Shown: positions 25,551 through 33,972 of the stretch, one piece after another
Position numbering within the stretch: position 1 is the first letter of the stretch
Layout of the letters: the number at the start of each line of letters is the position of its first letter
Source: Paenibacillus sp. CF384
GTDB lineage: Bacteria; Bacillota; Bacilli; Paenibacillales; Paenibacillaceae
Assembly (NCBI RefSeq): GCF_900106745.1
Contig: NZ_FNNV01000020.1
Location: 87,656-151,655, forward strand
Direction of reading: 5' to 3'
Length of the DNA: 64,000 bases
The notes under the pieces: model-generated
The model's input: only the letters and a program-made list of their open reading frames with translations
Databases searched by the model: none
What the model was told of the DNA's origin: nothing
Made by a program: the position numbers and the translations under genes

Positions 25551-26627
25551 CTACACCTTCTCCTTTCCGCTGACCGCTGAGTTTGCAGCTGCCTCTTTGC
25601 GTTTGGACATAAATCGCGAAATCAACTTGTCCATCAATACGCTCGTTGCTGCGAAGTAGATAATAATCGCGATAATCGAATCCGCAATTTCCGGCGGTAT
25701 TTCCGTCATCGCATTCATGAAGCCGCGACCGGAGTACAGGAGGCCGAAGAATAGCGCGGATAACAACACGCCTACCGGAGAGTTGGCACCAAGCAGGGCA
25801 ACCGCAATTCCATCGTAACCTTGCGTCGGCAATACACCGATCTGAATGTTATTGCCGTTACCGGCATATTGCGCCAAACCGCCAAGTCCCGCAAGAGCGC
25901 CGGAAATCAGCATGGACGTGATGATGCTGCGATTCACGCCAATCCCTGCATATTCAGCGGAATGACGGTTGAAGCCGACTGCTTTAAGCTCGTAACCGAG
26001 CGTTGTTTTGTTGATGATGAAGGCAATGACGATCACGACAATCACCGCAAGAAACAATCCCAAATTCACATAAGAGCCGCCGAACATATCGGAGAGGAAG
26101 GTTGATTTCAACGTAGCCTTATCGGCAAGTGAACGAGATTCCGTCTCGATTTGCTCCGCTTTCAGATAAGCCGGAACCGCATAGTAGATGGTCCAATAAG
26201 CGATCCAGTTCATCATGATGGTGGAAACCACCTCATGTACATTAAATCTGGCCTTGAGCAGTCCAGGAATAAATGCCCAAACTGCGCCGCCCAGGATAGC
26301 GGCAAGTATCATGAGCAGTAAAAGCAGCGGTCTTGAGGTATCGATATTGAGCCCTACTGCCGAGGCGCAGAAGCCGCCGAACAACATCTGGCCCGCCGCT
26401 CCGATATTAAACAAACCGGTACGGAATGCAAAAGCGACCGATAGCCCTGTAAAGATAAGCGGAGTCCCGGTTGCTAACGTGTCTCCGAAGCGCGACGGAT
26501 TCTTGAGCCCGCCTTCGAAGAGGTACCTATAACCCTCGATTGGCTGATGACCCGTCGCGGCCATCAGAATTGCGCCCCCGAGTAAGCCGAATATCACCGC
26601 ACATAGGGATATAATGACATTCCTCAT
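25551..26627 (-). CDS. nupP: Nucleoside ABC transporter permease NupP
   Basis: A 358-residue membrane permease of the same superfamily as NupQ. Features are GLSVAFAFRTGLFNIGAAGQMLFGG near 63, EVVSTIMMNWIAYW near 132, and AVGFNRHSAEYAGIGVNRSIITSMLISGALAGLGG near 216. Its start overlaps the nupO stop by 4 bases (ATGA), implying coupled translation. It pairs with NupQ to carry nucleosides delivered by the lipoprotein NupN. Confidence 0.88.
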   Translation of the reverse strand: MRNVIISLCAVIFGLLGGAILMAATGHQPIEGYRYLFEGGLKNPSRFGDTLATGTPLIFTGLSVAFAFRTGLFNIGAAGQMLFGGFCASAVGLNIDTSRPLLLLLMILAAILGGAVWAFIPGLLKARFNVHEVVSTIMMNWIAYWTIYYAVPAYLKAEQIETESRSLADKATLKSTFLSDMFGGSYVNLGLFLAVIVVIVIAFIINKTTLGYELKAVGFNRHSAEYAGIGVNRSIITSMLISGALAGLGGLAQYAGNGNNIQIGVLPTQGYDGIAVALLGANSPVGVLLSALFFGLLYSGRGFMNAMTEIPPEIADSIIAIIIYFAATSVLMDKLISRFMSKRKEAAANSAVSGKEKV

Positions 26628-28141
26628 TGGTCTCCCCCATTTCCAACTCCGGCCATCATCAGGCCGATATCGTTCTCGTTTGTTTCGGACGCGTTGACGA
26701 CGCCGATCAATTCTCCGTTATTGAGTACCGCAATGCGGTCTGACACGTTAAGCACCTCGTCAAGCTCCAGCGAGATGAGCAGCACCGCCTTGCCTCTGTT
26801 CCGGTGCTCGATCAGTCGCTTGTGAATATATTCAATCGACCCCACATCAAGGCCCCGCGTAGGCTGAACCGCGATCAAGAGACCCGGATCCAGTTCAATC
26901 TCACGCCCGATGATCGCCTTCTGCTGGTTACCGCCGGATAGCGAACGCGACATGGAAAGCGGACCTCTTCCTGAACGCACGTCGAAGCTCTCCAATATGC
27001 TGCTTGCATATTTACGAATGGCAGCCTTGTTAAGGATGCCGCGCTTAGCGAATGGCTTGCGATTGTAAACCTGCAGGATCATATTCTCTTCAAGCGTGTA
27101 ATCCAGTACTAACCCGCGTTTCTGGCGATCTTCCGGAATGTGGGCAATGCCCTTATGAATCCGGCCGCGAATGGATTCGCGCGTAATATCTTGACCCTCC
27201 ATCTCAATGCGTCCGCTCTCCACCTTGCGCAAACCTGTAATCGCTTCCACCAGCTCTGTTTGCCCGTTGCCCTCTACGCCGGCAATACCGACAATTTCGC
27301 CTGCCCGAACATCGAGCGTGAAGTTTTTGAGCCCGGGTACGTTCTTATTATTATTCACGGTGAGCCCATCCAGCTTCAGGATCACTTCGCCTGGCCGACT
27401 ACCTTCTTTTTCAACTTTAAACGAGACATTGCGTCCCACCATCATCTCAGCCATCTTGAGCTCGCTCGTTGTCGCGACGTCAACCGTACCGATTGTTTTG
27501 CCGCGGCGGATGACCGTACAGCGGTTAGCTACTGCTTTAATTTCCTTCAGCTTATGCGTGATTAGAATGATGGACTTGCCTTCTGCGATCAAGCTCAGCA
27601 TGATTTTGCCCAATTCTACAATTTCCTGCGGCGTCAGAACGGCTGACGGTTCATCCAGAATAAGCACTTCCGCATTGCGATACAGCATCTTCAAAATTTC
27701 CACGCGCTGCTGCATGCCAACCGAAATATCTTCAATCTTCGCATGTGGATCCACATTCAAGCCATAACGCTTCGAGAGCTCCTCAATACGGCGAGCTGCT
27801 CCACTGATGTCCAACACTATTCCTTTTTCATTGCCAAGAATGATATTTTCGGTAACGGTAAAATTGCTGACCAGCTTAAAATGCTGATGAACCATGCCGA
27901 TGCCAAGCTTGTTTGCTACATTCGGACTGGCGATCTTAACCTGTTCGCCATTGATCTTAATCATACCGAGGTCCGGCTGATACATCCCGAACAGAATACT
28001 CATAAGCGTCGACTTGCCTGCTCCGTTCTCTCCGAGCAAAGCGTGAATTTCACCCTTGCGCAGCTGGAGCGTAATATCGTCGTTAGCTACAACTCCGGGA
28101 AACTCCTTGCGAATGTTTAACATTTCCACTACAAATTCCAT
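26624..28141 (-). CDS. nupO: Nucleoside ABC transporter ATPase NupO (two ATPase domains)
   Basis: A 505-residue protein with two ABC domains in tandem. The first has Walker A GENGAGKST near 38, a divergent signature DISVGMQQRVEI and Walker B VLILDEPSAVLTP. The second has a degenerate Walker A (GVEGNGQTELVEA), a clear LSGGNQQKAIIGRE signature and LLIAVQPTRGLDVGSIEYI. One strong and one weakened site is usual for sugar/nucleoside-type importers. It follows nupN across an attenuator hairpin and overlaps nupP. Confidence 0.9.
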   Translation of the reverse strand: MEFVVEMLNIRKEFPGVVANDDITLQLRKGEIHALLGENGAGKSTLMSILFGMYQPDLGMIKINGEQVKIASPNVANKLGIGMVHQHFKLVSNFTVTENIILGNEKGIVLDISGAARRIEELSKRYGLNVDPHAKIEDISVGMQQRVEILKMLYRNAEVLILDEPSAVLTPQEIVELGKIMLSLIAEGKSIILITHKLKEIKAVANRCTVIRRGKTIGTVDVATTSELKMAEMMVGRNVSFKVEKEGSRPGEVILKLDGLTVNNNKNVPGLKNFTLDVRAGEIVGIAGVEGNGQTELVEAITGLRKVESGRIEMEGQDITRESIRGRIHKGIAHIPEDRQKRGLVLDYTLEENMILQVYNRKPFAKRGILNKAAIRKYASSILESFDVRSGRGPLSMSRSLSGGNQQKAIIGREIELDPGLLIAVQPTRGLDVGSIEYIHKRLIEHRNRGKAVLLISLELDEVLNVSDRIAVLNNGELIGVVNASETNENDIGLMMAGVGNGGDQ

Positions 28142-28198
28142 ACGATAGGCTCCTTTACCTAATTGATCGTAAGGGTAAAGCTGATTAGGACGATTAAT

Positions 28199-28228
28199 GG
28201 TAAAAAGAGACGGAGCTTCCCGTCTCTT
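28199..28228 (-). terminator. Intercistronic attenuator between nupN and nupO
   Basis: On the minus strand AAGAGACGG and CCGTCTCTT form a 9-bp stem with a 6-base loop, followed by TTTTTACC. Placed 32 bases after the nupN stop, it would let part of the transcripts end after the binding protein, keeping NupN in excess over the membrane components. Confidence 0.75.
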
Positions 28229-28260
28229 CTTAGAATTAAAGTTTTATTGCAAAAAGACTC

Positions 28261-29379
28261 TTACTTAATAAGGTCGCCTTTTTCAGCTGCTACTTTGATG
28301 TCGCCGCTCTTCATTTTAGCTGAAACCTCATTGACCTTAGTCATTGTATCTTCGCTAAGGTTCGGGTTCTCAGCCGGCAAGCCTACGCCATCGTTCTTGA
28401 TGTCGAACGTCAATGTTTGGCCGCCTGGGAATGTACCTTCTTGCTCAGCTTTCATCATGTCAAAGGATGCGGAGCTAACTTTCTTCATAGCGGATGTGAT
28501 GATGATGGATTTGTCACCCTCGTACACGCCGTCTTTGAATTGGTCGCCGTCTACGCCAACGATCCATACTTCTTTGCCTGCTTTAGCGCGAGTCTTAGCT
28601 TCGTTGATGGCACCAACGCCTACGCCGCCAGCTGCAGTGAAGATGACTTTAACGCCGCGGTCGTACATTTGAGCTGCCAGTTGGCCGCCTGCCGCTACGT
28701 TATCGAAGCTGCCTTGGTAGACAACATTTTCTTTCTTGATCGAAATCTTCGTGCCCAGGTTGTCATTCGCGTATTTCACGCCTTGTTGGAAGCCCCAGTT
28801 GAACTTCTGTACAGCCGGAATTTCCATACCGCCGATGAAGCCTGCTTCGCCTTCTTTCAATTGAAGCGCAGTCGCTACGCCAGCGAGGAAGCCGGACTCA
28901 TGCTCTGCGAAGAAGATCGATACTGTGTTTTCTTTCACAACCGGTGTGAAGTCGTCAGCAGTATGAGGGGCGCCATCGATCAGAACGAATTTTGCGTCTT
29001 TATATTTATCTTGTGCCGCAAAGATCGCCGTTTCGAATTTGAAGCCCGGTGCAACGATAACTTTGAAGCCTGCATCGTACAGGTTGCCGATTTCCTTCAG
29101 GTAGTCAGCTTCAGTTGTACCAGCCGGTTTCAGGTATTTGGACTCTACGCCAAGATCTTTCGTTGCGCGCTGCAAACCTTCCCAAGTACCTTGGTTAAAC
29201 GATTTGTCATCGATTGTACCAGAGTCTGTAACCATACCCGCTTTAAAGGAAGCTTTGGTGCCTTCGTTCGTACCTGCATTCCCACCTGCGTTGTTGGTGT
29301 TGTTGTTCTTGCTTCCACAACCTACGACCATTGCAAATGCAAGCATACAGATCACGATTGTTACTAAACTTTTCTTCAT
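28261..29379 (-). CDS. nupN: BMP-family nucleoside-binding lipoprotein NupN
   Basis: A 372-residue lipoprotein: signal peptide with lipobox VVGC near residue 21, then an Asn/Gly-rich linker, then a Bmp domain (VTDSGTIDDKSFNQGTWEGLQRA near 51, FFAEHESGFLAGVATAL near 151, GFIGGMEIPAVQKFNWGFQQGVKYA near 174, VDGDQFKDGVYEGDKSIITSAM near 275). It is held on the outer face of the membrane and delivers purine or other nucleosides to NupP/NupQ. It is first in the operon and has its own well-formed promoter. Confidence 0.9.
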   Translation of the reverse strand: MKKSLVTIVICMLAFAMVVGCGSKNNNTNNAGGNAGTNEGTKASFKAGMVTDSGTIDDKSFNQGTWEGLQRATKDLGVESKYLKPAGTTEADYLKEIGNLYDAGFKVIVAPGFKFETAIFAAQDKYKDAKFVLIDGAPHTADDFTPVVKENTVSIFFAEHESGFLAGVATALQLKEGEAGFIGGMEIPAVQKFNWGFQQGVKYANDNLGTKISIKKENVVYQGSFDNVAAGGQLAAQMYDRGVKVIFTAAGGVGVGAINEAKTRAKAGKEVWIVGVDGDQFKDGVYEGDKSIIITSAMKKVSSASFDMMKAEQEGTFPGGQTLTFDIKNDGVGLPAENPNLSEDTMTKVNEVSAKMKSGDIKVAAEKGDLIK

Positions 29380-29474
29380 GGTGTTCTACTCCTCATTTCC
29401 ATATTTAGTTTACTGCTAACCCCAGTCTGAACATTTGTAAAAAACCTGTTTTAGCATTTGTTTGACCTGTATCA

Positions 29475-29503
29475 AATATACGGTGATTTGGGCTTTTTGT
29501 AAA
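29475..29503 (-). promoter_or_regulatory. Sigma-A promoter of the nup-deo operon
   Basis: On the minus strand TTTACA (29498-29503) and TATATT (29475-29480) are separated by 17 bp; each matches five of six consensus bases. Transcription would start near 29468. Downstream, CATTTGT occurs twice on the plus strand within the leader (about 29433 and 29455), once next to a TGAACA sequence; this could be a regulator site but is unproven. Confidence 0.7.
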
Positions 29504-29879
29504 CTAGTTTCGCGGATTAAATCCAGTGCCTCTGCCTCAATATGTAACGTTTCCTCACACTTATGTCACATCTCATTCTATTCACGTATAGCATTCCCAT
29601 AACGATTAAATTCTTCCATCTTATTTGGCTATAAATTCGTTTTTTTGCTTCATACTGTAATCGGATTCCATTTCCGAACACAATCAGCCTCAAATGACCG
29701 AGAAACCATCCCATACAGATGGTGCCTGTTCGCCTTCGTTTCGACAAATTAGCAGGAAATACCACTTTTTCTTTATCAGTTTAACGCGTTTACGCGACCT
29801 TGTCCATGTAACATTATCTTGTTCGCTGATTCATTTACCGTTAGAATTTAACCTATCTTCTTCAGGAGGTTCTACCCGC

Positions 29880-31142
29880 ATGAGATCTGCCCAATCCTTA
29901 TTGTTCGTCTATATCTTGAATCAATCGCTGCACTGGTTCATTATCGGCTTGATTCTGCCCGTATCCAGCTTGTTCATGTTAGATAAGGGACTAAATCTGC
30001 AAGAGATCGGACTTATCTTCGCAGTATCCTCGGCGGCGGTGCTGCTGCTCGAATTACCGACCGGCGGATTATCGGATGCGCTAGGCCGTAAGCGGGTCTA
30101 TCTGATTTCCCTCCTCTTCATGCTTGGCGCGGTGCTGCTAGTCATGGTTTCTTGGAACTTGATCACACTTATGATTGGCTACATTCTGTTCGGAATAGCA
30201 AGAGCACTTTCCTCCGGATCCATCGATGCATGGTTCGTCGATGAATATAACCGACTTGAGCCCGAAGGCGACTTAAGCAGCAAACTTGCGAAAGCAGGTA
30301 TCTTCATCCCGCTTGCCATGGGAATTAGTGCTCTTGCCGGTGGCTGGCTGCCTGATCTGCTCGGTCCGCTTACTTCGGATTTCGGCGCAGGCATCTACTC
30401 CATTAATTTCATTGCCATGGCCGTTATGATCCTGGTGCAGTTCCTCCTCACTGCCAAGCTCGTGGTGGAGCAAATTCATGAGAGTAGGACCATGAGTATG
30501 CTGAGCGGCTTCCGCCAGCTGCCTCAACTGGTCACGGATTCTGTGCAATACGGATTCAAGCAGATAGCCGTATTCCTGTTATTATTAACATCATTGGCCT
30601 GGGGCTTCGCCTTCTCCGGCCTCGAAACCTACTGGCAGCCGCAAGTGAAGAACATGCTCGGCCCTGATTCCGCGAACTGGCAATTCGGTCTGCTGACCGC
30701 CGGCTATTTCCTATCCGCATCCGCCGGGAGCCTGCTCTTCACACCGCTGTCCAAGCTGATGCGAATGCCGGTGACAGTGCTTCTATTCGGATTCCGCTCA
30801 GCTCTCGGCATCTTGTTCCTTATCCTTGCTGCACAGCATGGCGTTGCAGGGTTTACCGTCTTCTACTTTATCTTGTTCATGAGCAACGGCATCGCCGGCT
30901 CACCGGACATGGCCCTGTTTAATCAGCAGCTAAACGAAAACAATCGTTCCACGATGCAGTCGCTCAATTCGTTATTTCTGCAGCTGGGCGGAATGATCGG
31001 CTCCTTCGTCCACGGCTTCATCGCGCAGTATGCTTCGATCTCCATCACCTGGTGCGTCGCAGGCGGCGTGCTGATCGCCTCCGCCTTCCTATATCTCAAT
31101 GTCCGCGAGAACGAGAAAGACCCTATCCGAGCTGTCGGATAG
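29880..31142 (+). CDS. MFS transporter
   Basis: A 420-residue membrane protein with about 12 helices. Motif A reads GGLSDALGRKRVYL between helices 2 and 3, followed by ILFGIARALSSGSIDAWFVDEY, a pattern seen in MFS efflux proteins of Firmicutes. The frame reaches back to 29694, but the extra part is not protein-like for this family; ATG 29880 has AGGAGGT 9 bases upstream and is chosen. Substrate unknown. Between 29504 and 29880 nothing beyond the nup promoter region and this ribosome site was recognised. Confidence 0.85.
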   Translation: MRSAQSLLFVYILNQSLHWFIIGLILPVSSLFMLDKGLNLQEIGLIFAVSSAAVLLLELPTGGLSDALGRKRVYLISLLFMLGAVLLVMVSWNLITLMIGYILFGIARALSSGSIDAWFVDEYNRLEPEGDLSSKLAKAGIFIPLAMGISALAGGWLPDLLGPLTSDFGAGIYSINFIAMAVMILVQFLLTAKLVVEQIHESRTMSMLSGFRQLPQLVTDSVQYGFKQIAVFLLLLTSLAWGFAFSGLETYWQPQVKNMLGPDSANWQFGLLTAGYFLSASAGSLLFTPLSKLMRMPVTVLLFGFRSALGILFLILAAQHGVAGFTVFYFILFMSNGIAGSPDMALFNQQLNENNRSTMQSLNSLFLQLGGMIGSFVHGFIAQYASISITWCVAGGVLIASAFLYLNVRENEKDPIRAVG

Positions 31143-31152
31143 GGTCTTTTTC
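31116..31152 (+). terminator. Terminator overlapping the MFS stop codon
   Basis: AAAGACCCTATCCGA and TCGGATAGGGTCTTT form a perfect 15-bp stem with a 4-base loop, followed by TTTC. The 5' arm lies inside the last codons of the gene. Confidence 0.9.
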
Positions 31153-31178
31153 TTACGATGCTTGGTCAGAGCAGTCTG

Positions 31179-31691
31179 CTAATTCGTTATCATTTTATCC
31201 ATTTGGGCCATGGCATTATCCATTTCATGAGATAAATCAGCAAGCAAGACGCCGATAAACTGCAATTGCTCATCGGAGTATTTCTGGATAAAGTCATTGA
31301 ACTGACGCTCGACCTTCTCATGGTAGTGATTATGCGCGAGATGTACTTTCTTTCCTTCGGCGGTCAATTGATAATACACTTCTTTCAGGTTTCCGCCGGC
31401 AGTCCCTTTCACGATCCAGCCTCTTCTCAGCAATTTAGCGCTGATTTTGGTAATGGCCCCCTTGGTCATGCCCATCTTATCTGCAATTCCGGTTACATTG
31501 ATGGGTTCATGGAGACCGATTTGCTCCACGACATGCACCTCTGACAGAGTCAGATCACGCGTAACCTTGGCAATGCCCCACTGCTTGGCAAAAGGCAGAA
31601 CGAGCCTTTTCTCCTTCTTCTCAAACGCTTCATACTGATGAAACAGCTGCTGCAGCTTGTGAAATAATAGCTTCTTCTCCTGATCGTCCAT
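31179..31691 (-). CDS. MarR-family transcriptional regulator
   Basis: A 170-residue winged-helix protein with LTLSEVHVVEQIG near residue 48, INVTGIADKMGMTKGAITKISAKLLRRGWI (about 64-93) as recognition region, and the wing VYYQLTAEGKKV. MarR proteins are usually repressors released by small ligands or oxidation. It lies 2 bases downstream of the siderophore-interacting-protein gene, and a perfect 18-bp palindrome in the shared promoter region is a good candidate for its own operator. Effector unknown. Confidence 0.88.
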   Translation of the reverse strand: MDDQEKKLLFHKLQQLFHQYEAFEKKEKRLVLPFAKQWGIAKVTRDLTLSEVHVVEQIGLHEPINVTGIADKMGMTKGAITKISAKLLRRGWIVKGTAGGNLKEVYYQLTAEGKKVHLAHNHYHEKVERQFNDFIQKYSDEQLQFIGVLLADLSHEMDNAMAQMDKMITN

Positions 31692-31693
31692 GC

Positions 31694-32416
31694 TTATTCG
31701 AGTCCGGTTTTGCCTGGCATCCAGAATGGCTTTACTTTAATTTGCCCACGATCCCATTGTAACTTTTTTTTGAAATAATCGTGTAGCTCCACGCATACTC
31801 GCCCATCGCCGCCTACATACACCATACCTCTTCCTTGTGCCTGCTTCGTGATGTCCTCGATCTGTTCGATCAATGCTTGTACCGGATTTGGAGGTAATGC
31901 ACGGAAAGTAAGCTTCGTCTCGCCATCTAGGTCTGCGAAGAAGGATTGTTCGTTCTCCGCATACACGAGACTGAACACTTTCTTAGAAGCAGGGATATGG
32001 CGGTTAAGCTCATAGAGATGGGCCAGTGCCGAAATATCGCCGATCAGGATGTAATAGTCCCCCGAATCGTCGGAAACGAACTTCCCCTTCGGTCCTGCGA
32101 AGTGAACGGGGTCGCCGACTTTCACTTGCTTGGCCCAACGCGCCCCTGCACCTGATGAGAATGTACATGCAGCTATATCTACAATCCCGCTTTGCGTGTC
32201 ATAGTTCCAGACGGAATAGGTCCTTATCATCTCCGATAATTTGACCGGCTGACCTTCTCCTACGAATACGCGAAGAAACTCCCCAGGTGTATACGGCATC
32301 TTGTCCGCACCCTGCAGTTCCATTGAAATGCGGTAAGTATGATCCGCAATTTGTCGCTTACCCACAACGACAGCCTTACGCGACATTTTCTTAACCAAAC
32401 TTTCTACCAAGCCCAT
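31694..32416 (-). CDS. Siderophore-interacting FAD protein (ferric-siderophore reductase type)
   Basis: A 240-residue flavoprotein of the SIP family. After a ferredoxin-reductase-like barrel with the FAD motif RTYSVWNYD near residue 65 and the PGEFLRVFVGEG stretch, the NAD(P)-binding-like half includes YYILIGDISALAHLYEL, and the C terminus YVGGDGRVCVELHDYFKKKL is typical of SIP proteins. These reduce ferric siderophores in the cytoplasm to release iron. ATG 32416 has AGAGGAG upstream; the frame extends to a TTG at 32458, which lies inside the palindrome and is unlikely. It is first gene of a pair with marR. Confidence 0.85.
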   Translation of the reverse strand: MGLVESLVKKMSRKAVVVGKRQIADHTYRISMELQGADKMPYTPGEFLRVFVGEGQPVKLSEMIRTYSVWNYDTQSGIVDIAACTFSSGAGARWAKQVKVGDPVHFAGPKGKFVSDDSGDYYILIGDISALAHLYELNRHIPASKKVFSLVYAENEQSFFADLDGETKLTFRALPPNPVQALIEQIEDITKQAQGRGMVYVGGDGRVCVELHDYFKKKLQWDRGQIKVKPFWMPGKTGLE

Positions 32417-32440
32417 GCTTTCACAACTCCTCTGCACTCG

Positions 32441-32458
32441 TTGTTTCCTAGGAAACAA
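32441..32458. promoter_or_regulatory. Perfect 18-bp palindrome, candidate MarR operator
   Basis: TTGTTTCCTAGGAAACAA reads the same on both strands. It begins 24 bases upstream of the SIP start and overlaps the last two bases of a TATATT -10 (32457-32462, minus strand), so a bound protein would block transcription. MarR-type operators are usually palindromes of this length. Confidence 0.65.
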
Positions 32459-32659
32459 TATAGCATGACATCGATGCAGCTGTAATCCGTCTCGAGGATG
32501 ACAAGAGCAGAGGGCTGTCCCAGAAGTAAGGTGGCCACTGAAGAACTAGGTTTTCTTTGTCTAGCGATCGTAGCGTCGATGCGATTGTTAGTGACATTGC
32601 TCACTAGTTGCCAAAGTAATGAGGTCCGGGGGATCATCTGTCACACGGCTCGAAGATAA

Positions 32660-32848
32660 CGTGTAAGAAGTACAACACATTCGCTGCTTTCTGGTCCCAA
32701 ATGACGGATGACGTGTACAAAATACAACTCATTCGTTTCTTCCATATGAATATAACTGGTTATGCGTATTTCAAATGCAAATTATACACGTTGAGTACCT
32801 TTTTTCTCGGAAGGCTTCGGTTTGACGTGTAGTTTGTACAACTCAAGG
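32660..32848. repeat. Four-copy intergenic word repeat ACGTGTAn5TACAACTCA
   Basis: ACGTGTA followed by TACAACnCA occurs at about 32660-32680, 32711-32730 and 32825-32843 in direct orientation. A partial inverted copy (TACACGTTGAGTACC) lies near 32785. Each copy can pair TGTA with TACA. The interval 32459-32975 has no convincing gene; the short frames crossing it are not supported. Confidence 0.65.
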
Positions 32849-32898
32849 AGGAGCCCACAGATTAAAACTTTTATGTGGCCAGTGCAAGGCTATACGCG

Positions 32899-32950
32899 CT
32901 AACGAATAGTAGAAGCCTTATTTGCGCGTAAGCCCTCTACGATTCGTTAG
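32899..32950. repeat. Stem-loop with CTAACGAAT arms
   Basis: CTAACGAATAGTAGA (32899-32913) pairs with TCTACGATTCGTTAG (32936-32950) with one mismatch in 15. The loop is 22 bases. The arm word CTAACGAA recurs in the array at 63584-63770, where the flanking bases GTAGAgGCtTTATT and TcAAAA are also shared. Confidence 0.8.
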
Positions 32951-32975
32951 AGATATCAAAATAGCCGAAGACGCG

Positions 32976-33011
32976 AAAAGGCGCCACAGATCCTAGATCT
33001 GTGACGCCTTT
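32976..33011 (-). terminator. Terminator of the CBS-domain gene
   Basis: AAAGGCG-c-CACAGATC pairs with GATCTGTG-a-CGCCTTT around a 3-base loop; the minus strand continues with TTTTCGCG. It lies 20 bases past the CBS stop. Confidence 0.8.
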
Positions 33012-33030
33012 CATGCCTTACTACCATCCA

Positions 33031-33435
33031 TCAATCCGTAATATTGCGCGTGTAATACTCAATAATATCTTTACGCCTTATGATGCCGAGAAACACGCGA
33101 TCATCATCTACGACCGGCACGAAATTCTGATCAGCGGCGAGGGTTAACATATCGTCCATGAGCGCTGTAATCGCGACGCACTCGTTATAAATTCTTTTCT
33201 TGATGCTGATCACCGGAATTTCATGCATATTCTCAAAATCGAGTCCGGCCGTTCCACGAAGCTTCCACAGAATGTCCCCTTCGGATAAGGTACCGATATA
33301 TTTGCCTTCCTCGTCAATAATCGGAATCGCTGAATAATGGCAGGCTTCCAGCTTCTCGACTGCGTCTTTCATGGTGGCTGATGTCGTCAAGTATGACACT
33401 TTTTCTTTCGGCAGCAGAAAGAATCCAATTTCCAT
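33031..33435 (-). CDS. CBS-domain pair protein
   Basis: A 134-residue stand-alone protein with two CBS motifs: residues about 10-65 (TMKDAVEKLEACHYSAIPIIDEEGKYIGTLSEGDIL) and about 78-130 (DDMLTLAADQNFVPVVDDDRVFLGIIRRKDII). Such proteins bind adenosyl ligands (AMP, ATP, SAM or c-di-AMP) and act as sensors; which ligand applies here cannot be read. GGAGGAG lies about 10 bases before ATG 33435; the frame extension to 33573 is out of keeping with the family. Single-gene unit with its own terminator. Confidence 0.82.
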   Translation of the reverse strand: MEIGFFLLPKEKVSYLTTSATMKDAVEKLEACHYSAIPIIDEEGKYIGTLSEGDILWKLRGTAGLDFENMHEIPVISIKKRIYNECVAITALMDDMLTLAADQNFVPVVDDDRVFLGIIRRKDIIEYYTRNITD

Positions 33436-33621
33436 TACATAGCTCCTCCTCTGGTTGCGGGTACTAGAGTGTTTTAACCTTAGTTCCGCATAATTGAAAC
33501 ACAATTCGTATACCAATTTTTGCATAAACAGTGTGCTGGGCAGCGGCGGAGGGCATCTGACCCGGCAGGGCATACACTACATGTGATTCCGTTTCCGCAT
33601 GCTCAAACTTGCCTATATATG

Positions 33622-33636
33622 AAGGAGTGACTCCTT
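33622..33636 (+). promoter_or_regulatory. Shine-Dalgarno sealed in a 6-bp hairpin
   Basis: AAGGAG-TGA-CTCCTT lies directly before ATG 33637. The ribosome site AAGGAG is the 5' arm of a perfect 6-bp hairpin with a 3-base loop, so the mRNA can hide its own start. Confidence 0.6.
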
Positions 33637-33897
33637 ATGTTCATGCAAAGCCCAGGTCAAATGCAAACCCCCGGTCAGGCACAGATTAACATGTCCTTGC
33701 AGCAGAAAGCAATGTATCTTACTGGGCGTCCAGTCGGAATCTCCCTGCGCAACGGCCAAGGCGTTTCCGGCGTCATCTGCGGCATCCAAGGCGGAGAAGT
33801 ATATGTCATGCAATATTTGTACGCGACTCAATTCGCGACATTCCATTATCCGTTGAATCAGATCCAAGATATTTTGCCGTACCCGGCTTGTGGGTAG
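33637..33897 (+). CDS. Small conserved-type protein of unknown function
   Basis: An 86-residue protein with a Gln/Pro-rich start (MFMQSPGQMQTPGQAQ) and a beta-rich body (GRPVGISLRNGQGVSGVICGIQGGEVYVMQYL, then ATFHYPLNQIQDILPYPACG). The body resembles short Sm-like beta-barrel proteins seen in spore-forming bacteria, but I do not recognise a named family. There are no membrane segments. AAGGAG with good spacing supports the start, although it sits in a hairpin. It stands alone. Confidence 0.7.
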   Translation: MFMQSPGQMQTPGQAQINMSLQQKAMYLTGRPVGISLRNGQGVSGVICGIQGGEVYVMQYLYATQFATFHYPLNQIQDILPYPACG

Positions 33898-33909
33898 AGC
33901 TAGTTGAAG

Positions 33910-33951
33910 AGGCGGGTAAACGGTTGATCTGCATCAACCATTTGCCCGCCT
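33910..33951. terminator. Long stem-loop between convergent genes
   Basis: A 19-bp stem with one G-T pair and one mismatch (AGGCGGG...GGTTGAT with ATCAACC...CCCGCCT) around a CTGC loop lies between the 86-residue protein and the DUF4386 gene. There is no clear T-tract on either side, so termination is likely but unproven. Confidence 0.55.
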
Positions 33952-33972
33952 GCAGCTTGCCGCCCGTCTCAG

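Noticed and set aside
32404..32637. Minus-strand 77-residue frame upstream of the SIP gene
   Set aside because: It crosses the palindromic operator and promoter, lacks a ribosome site and has no recognisable features.
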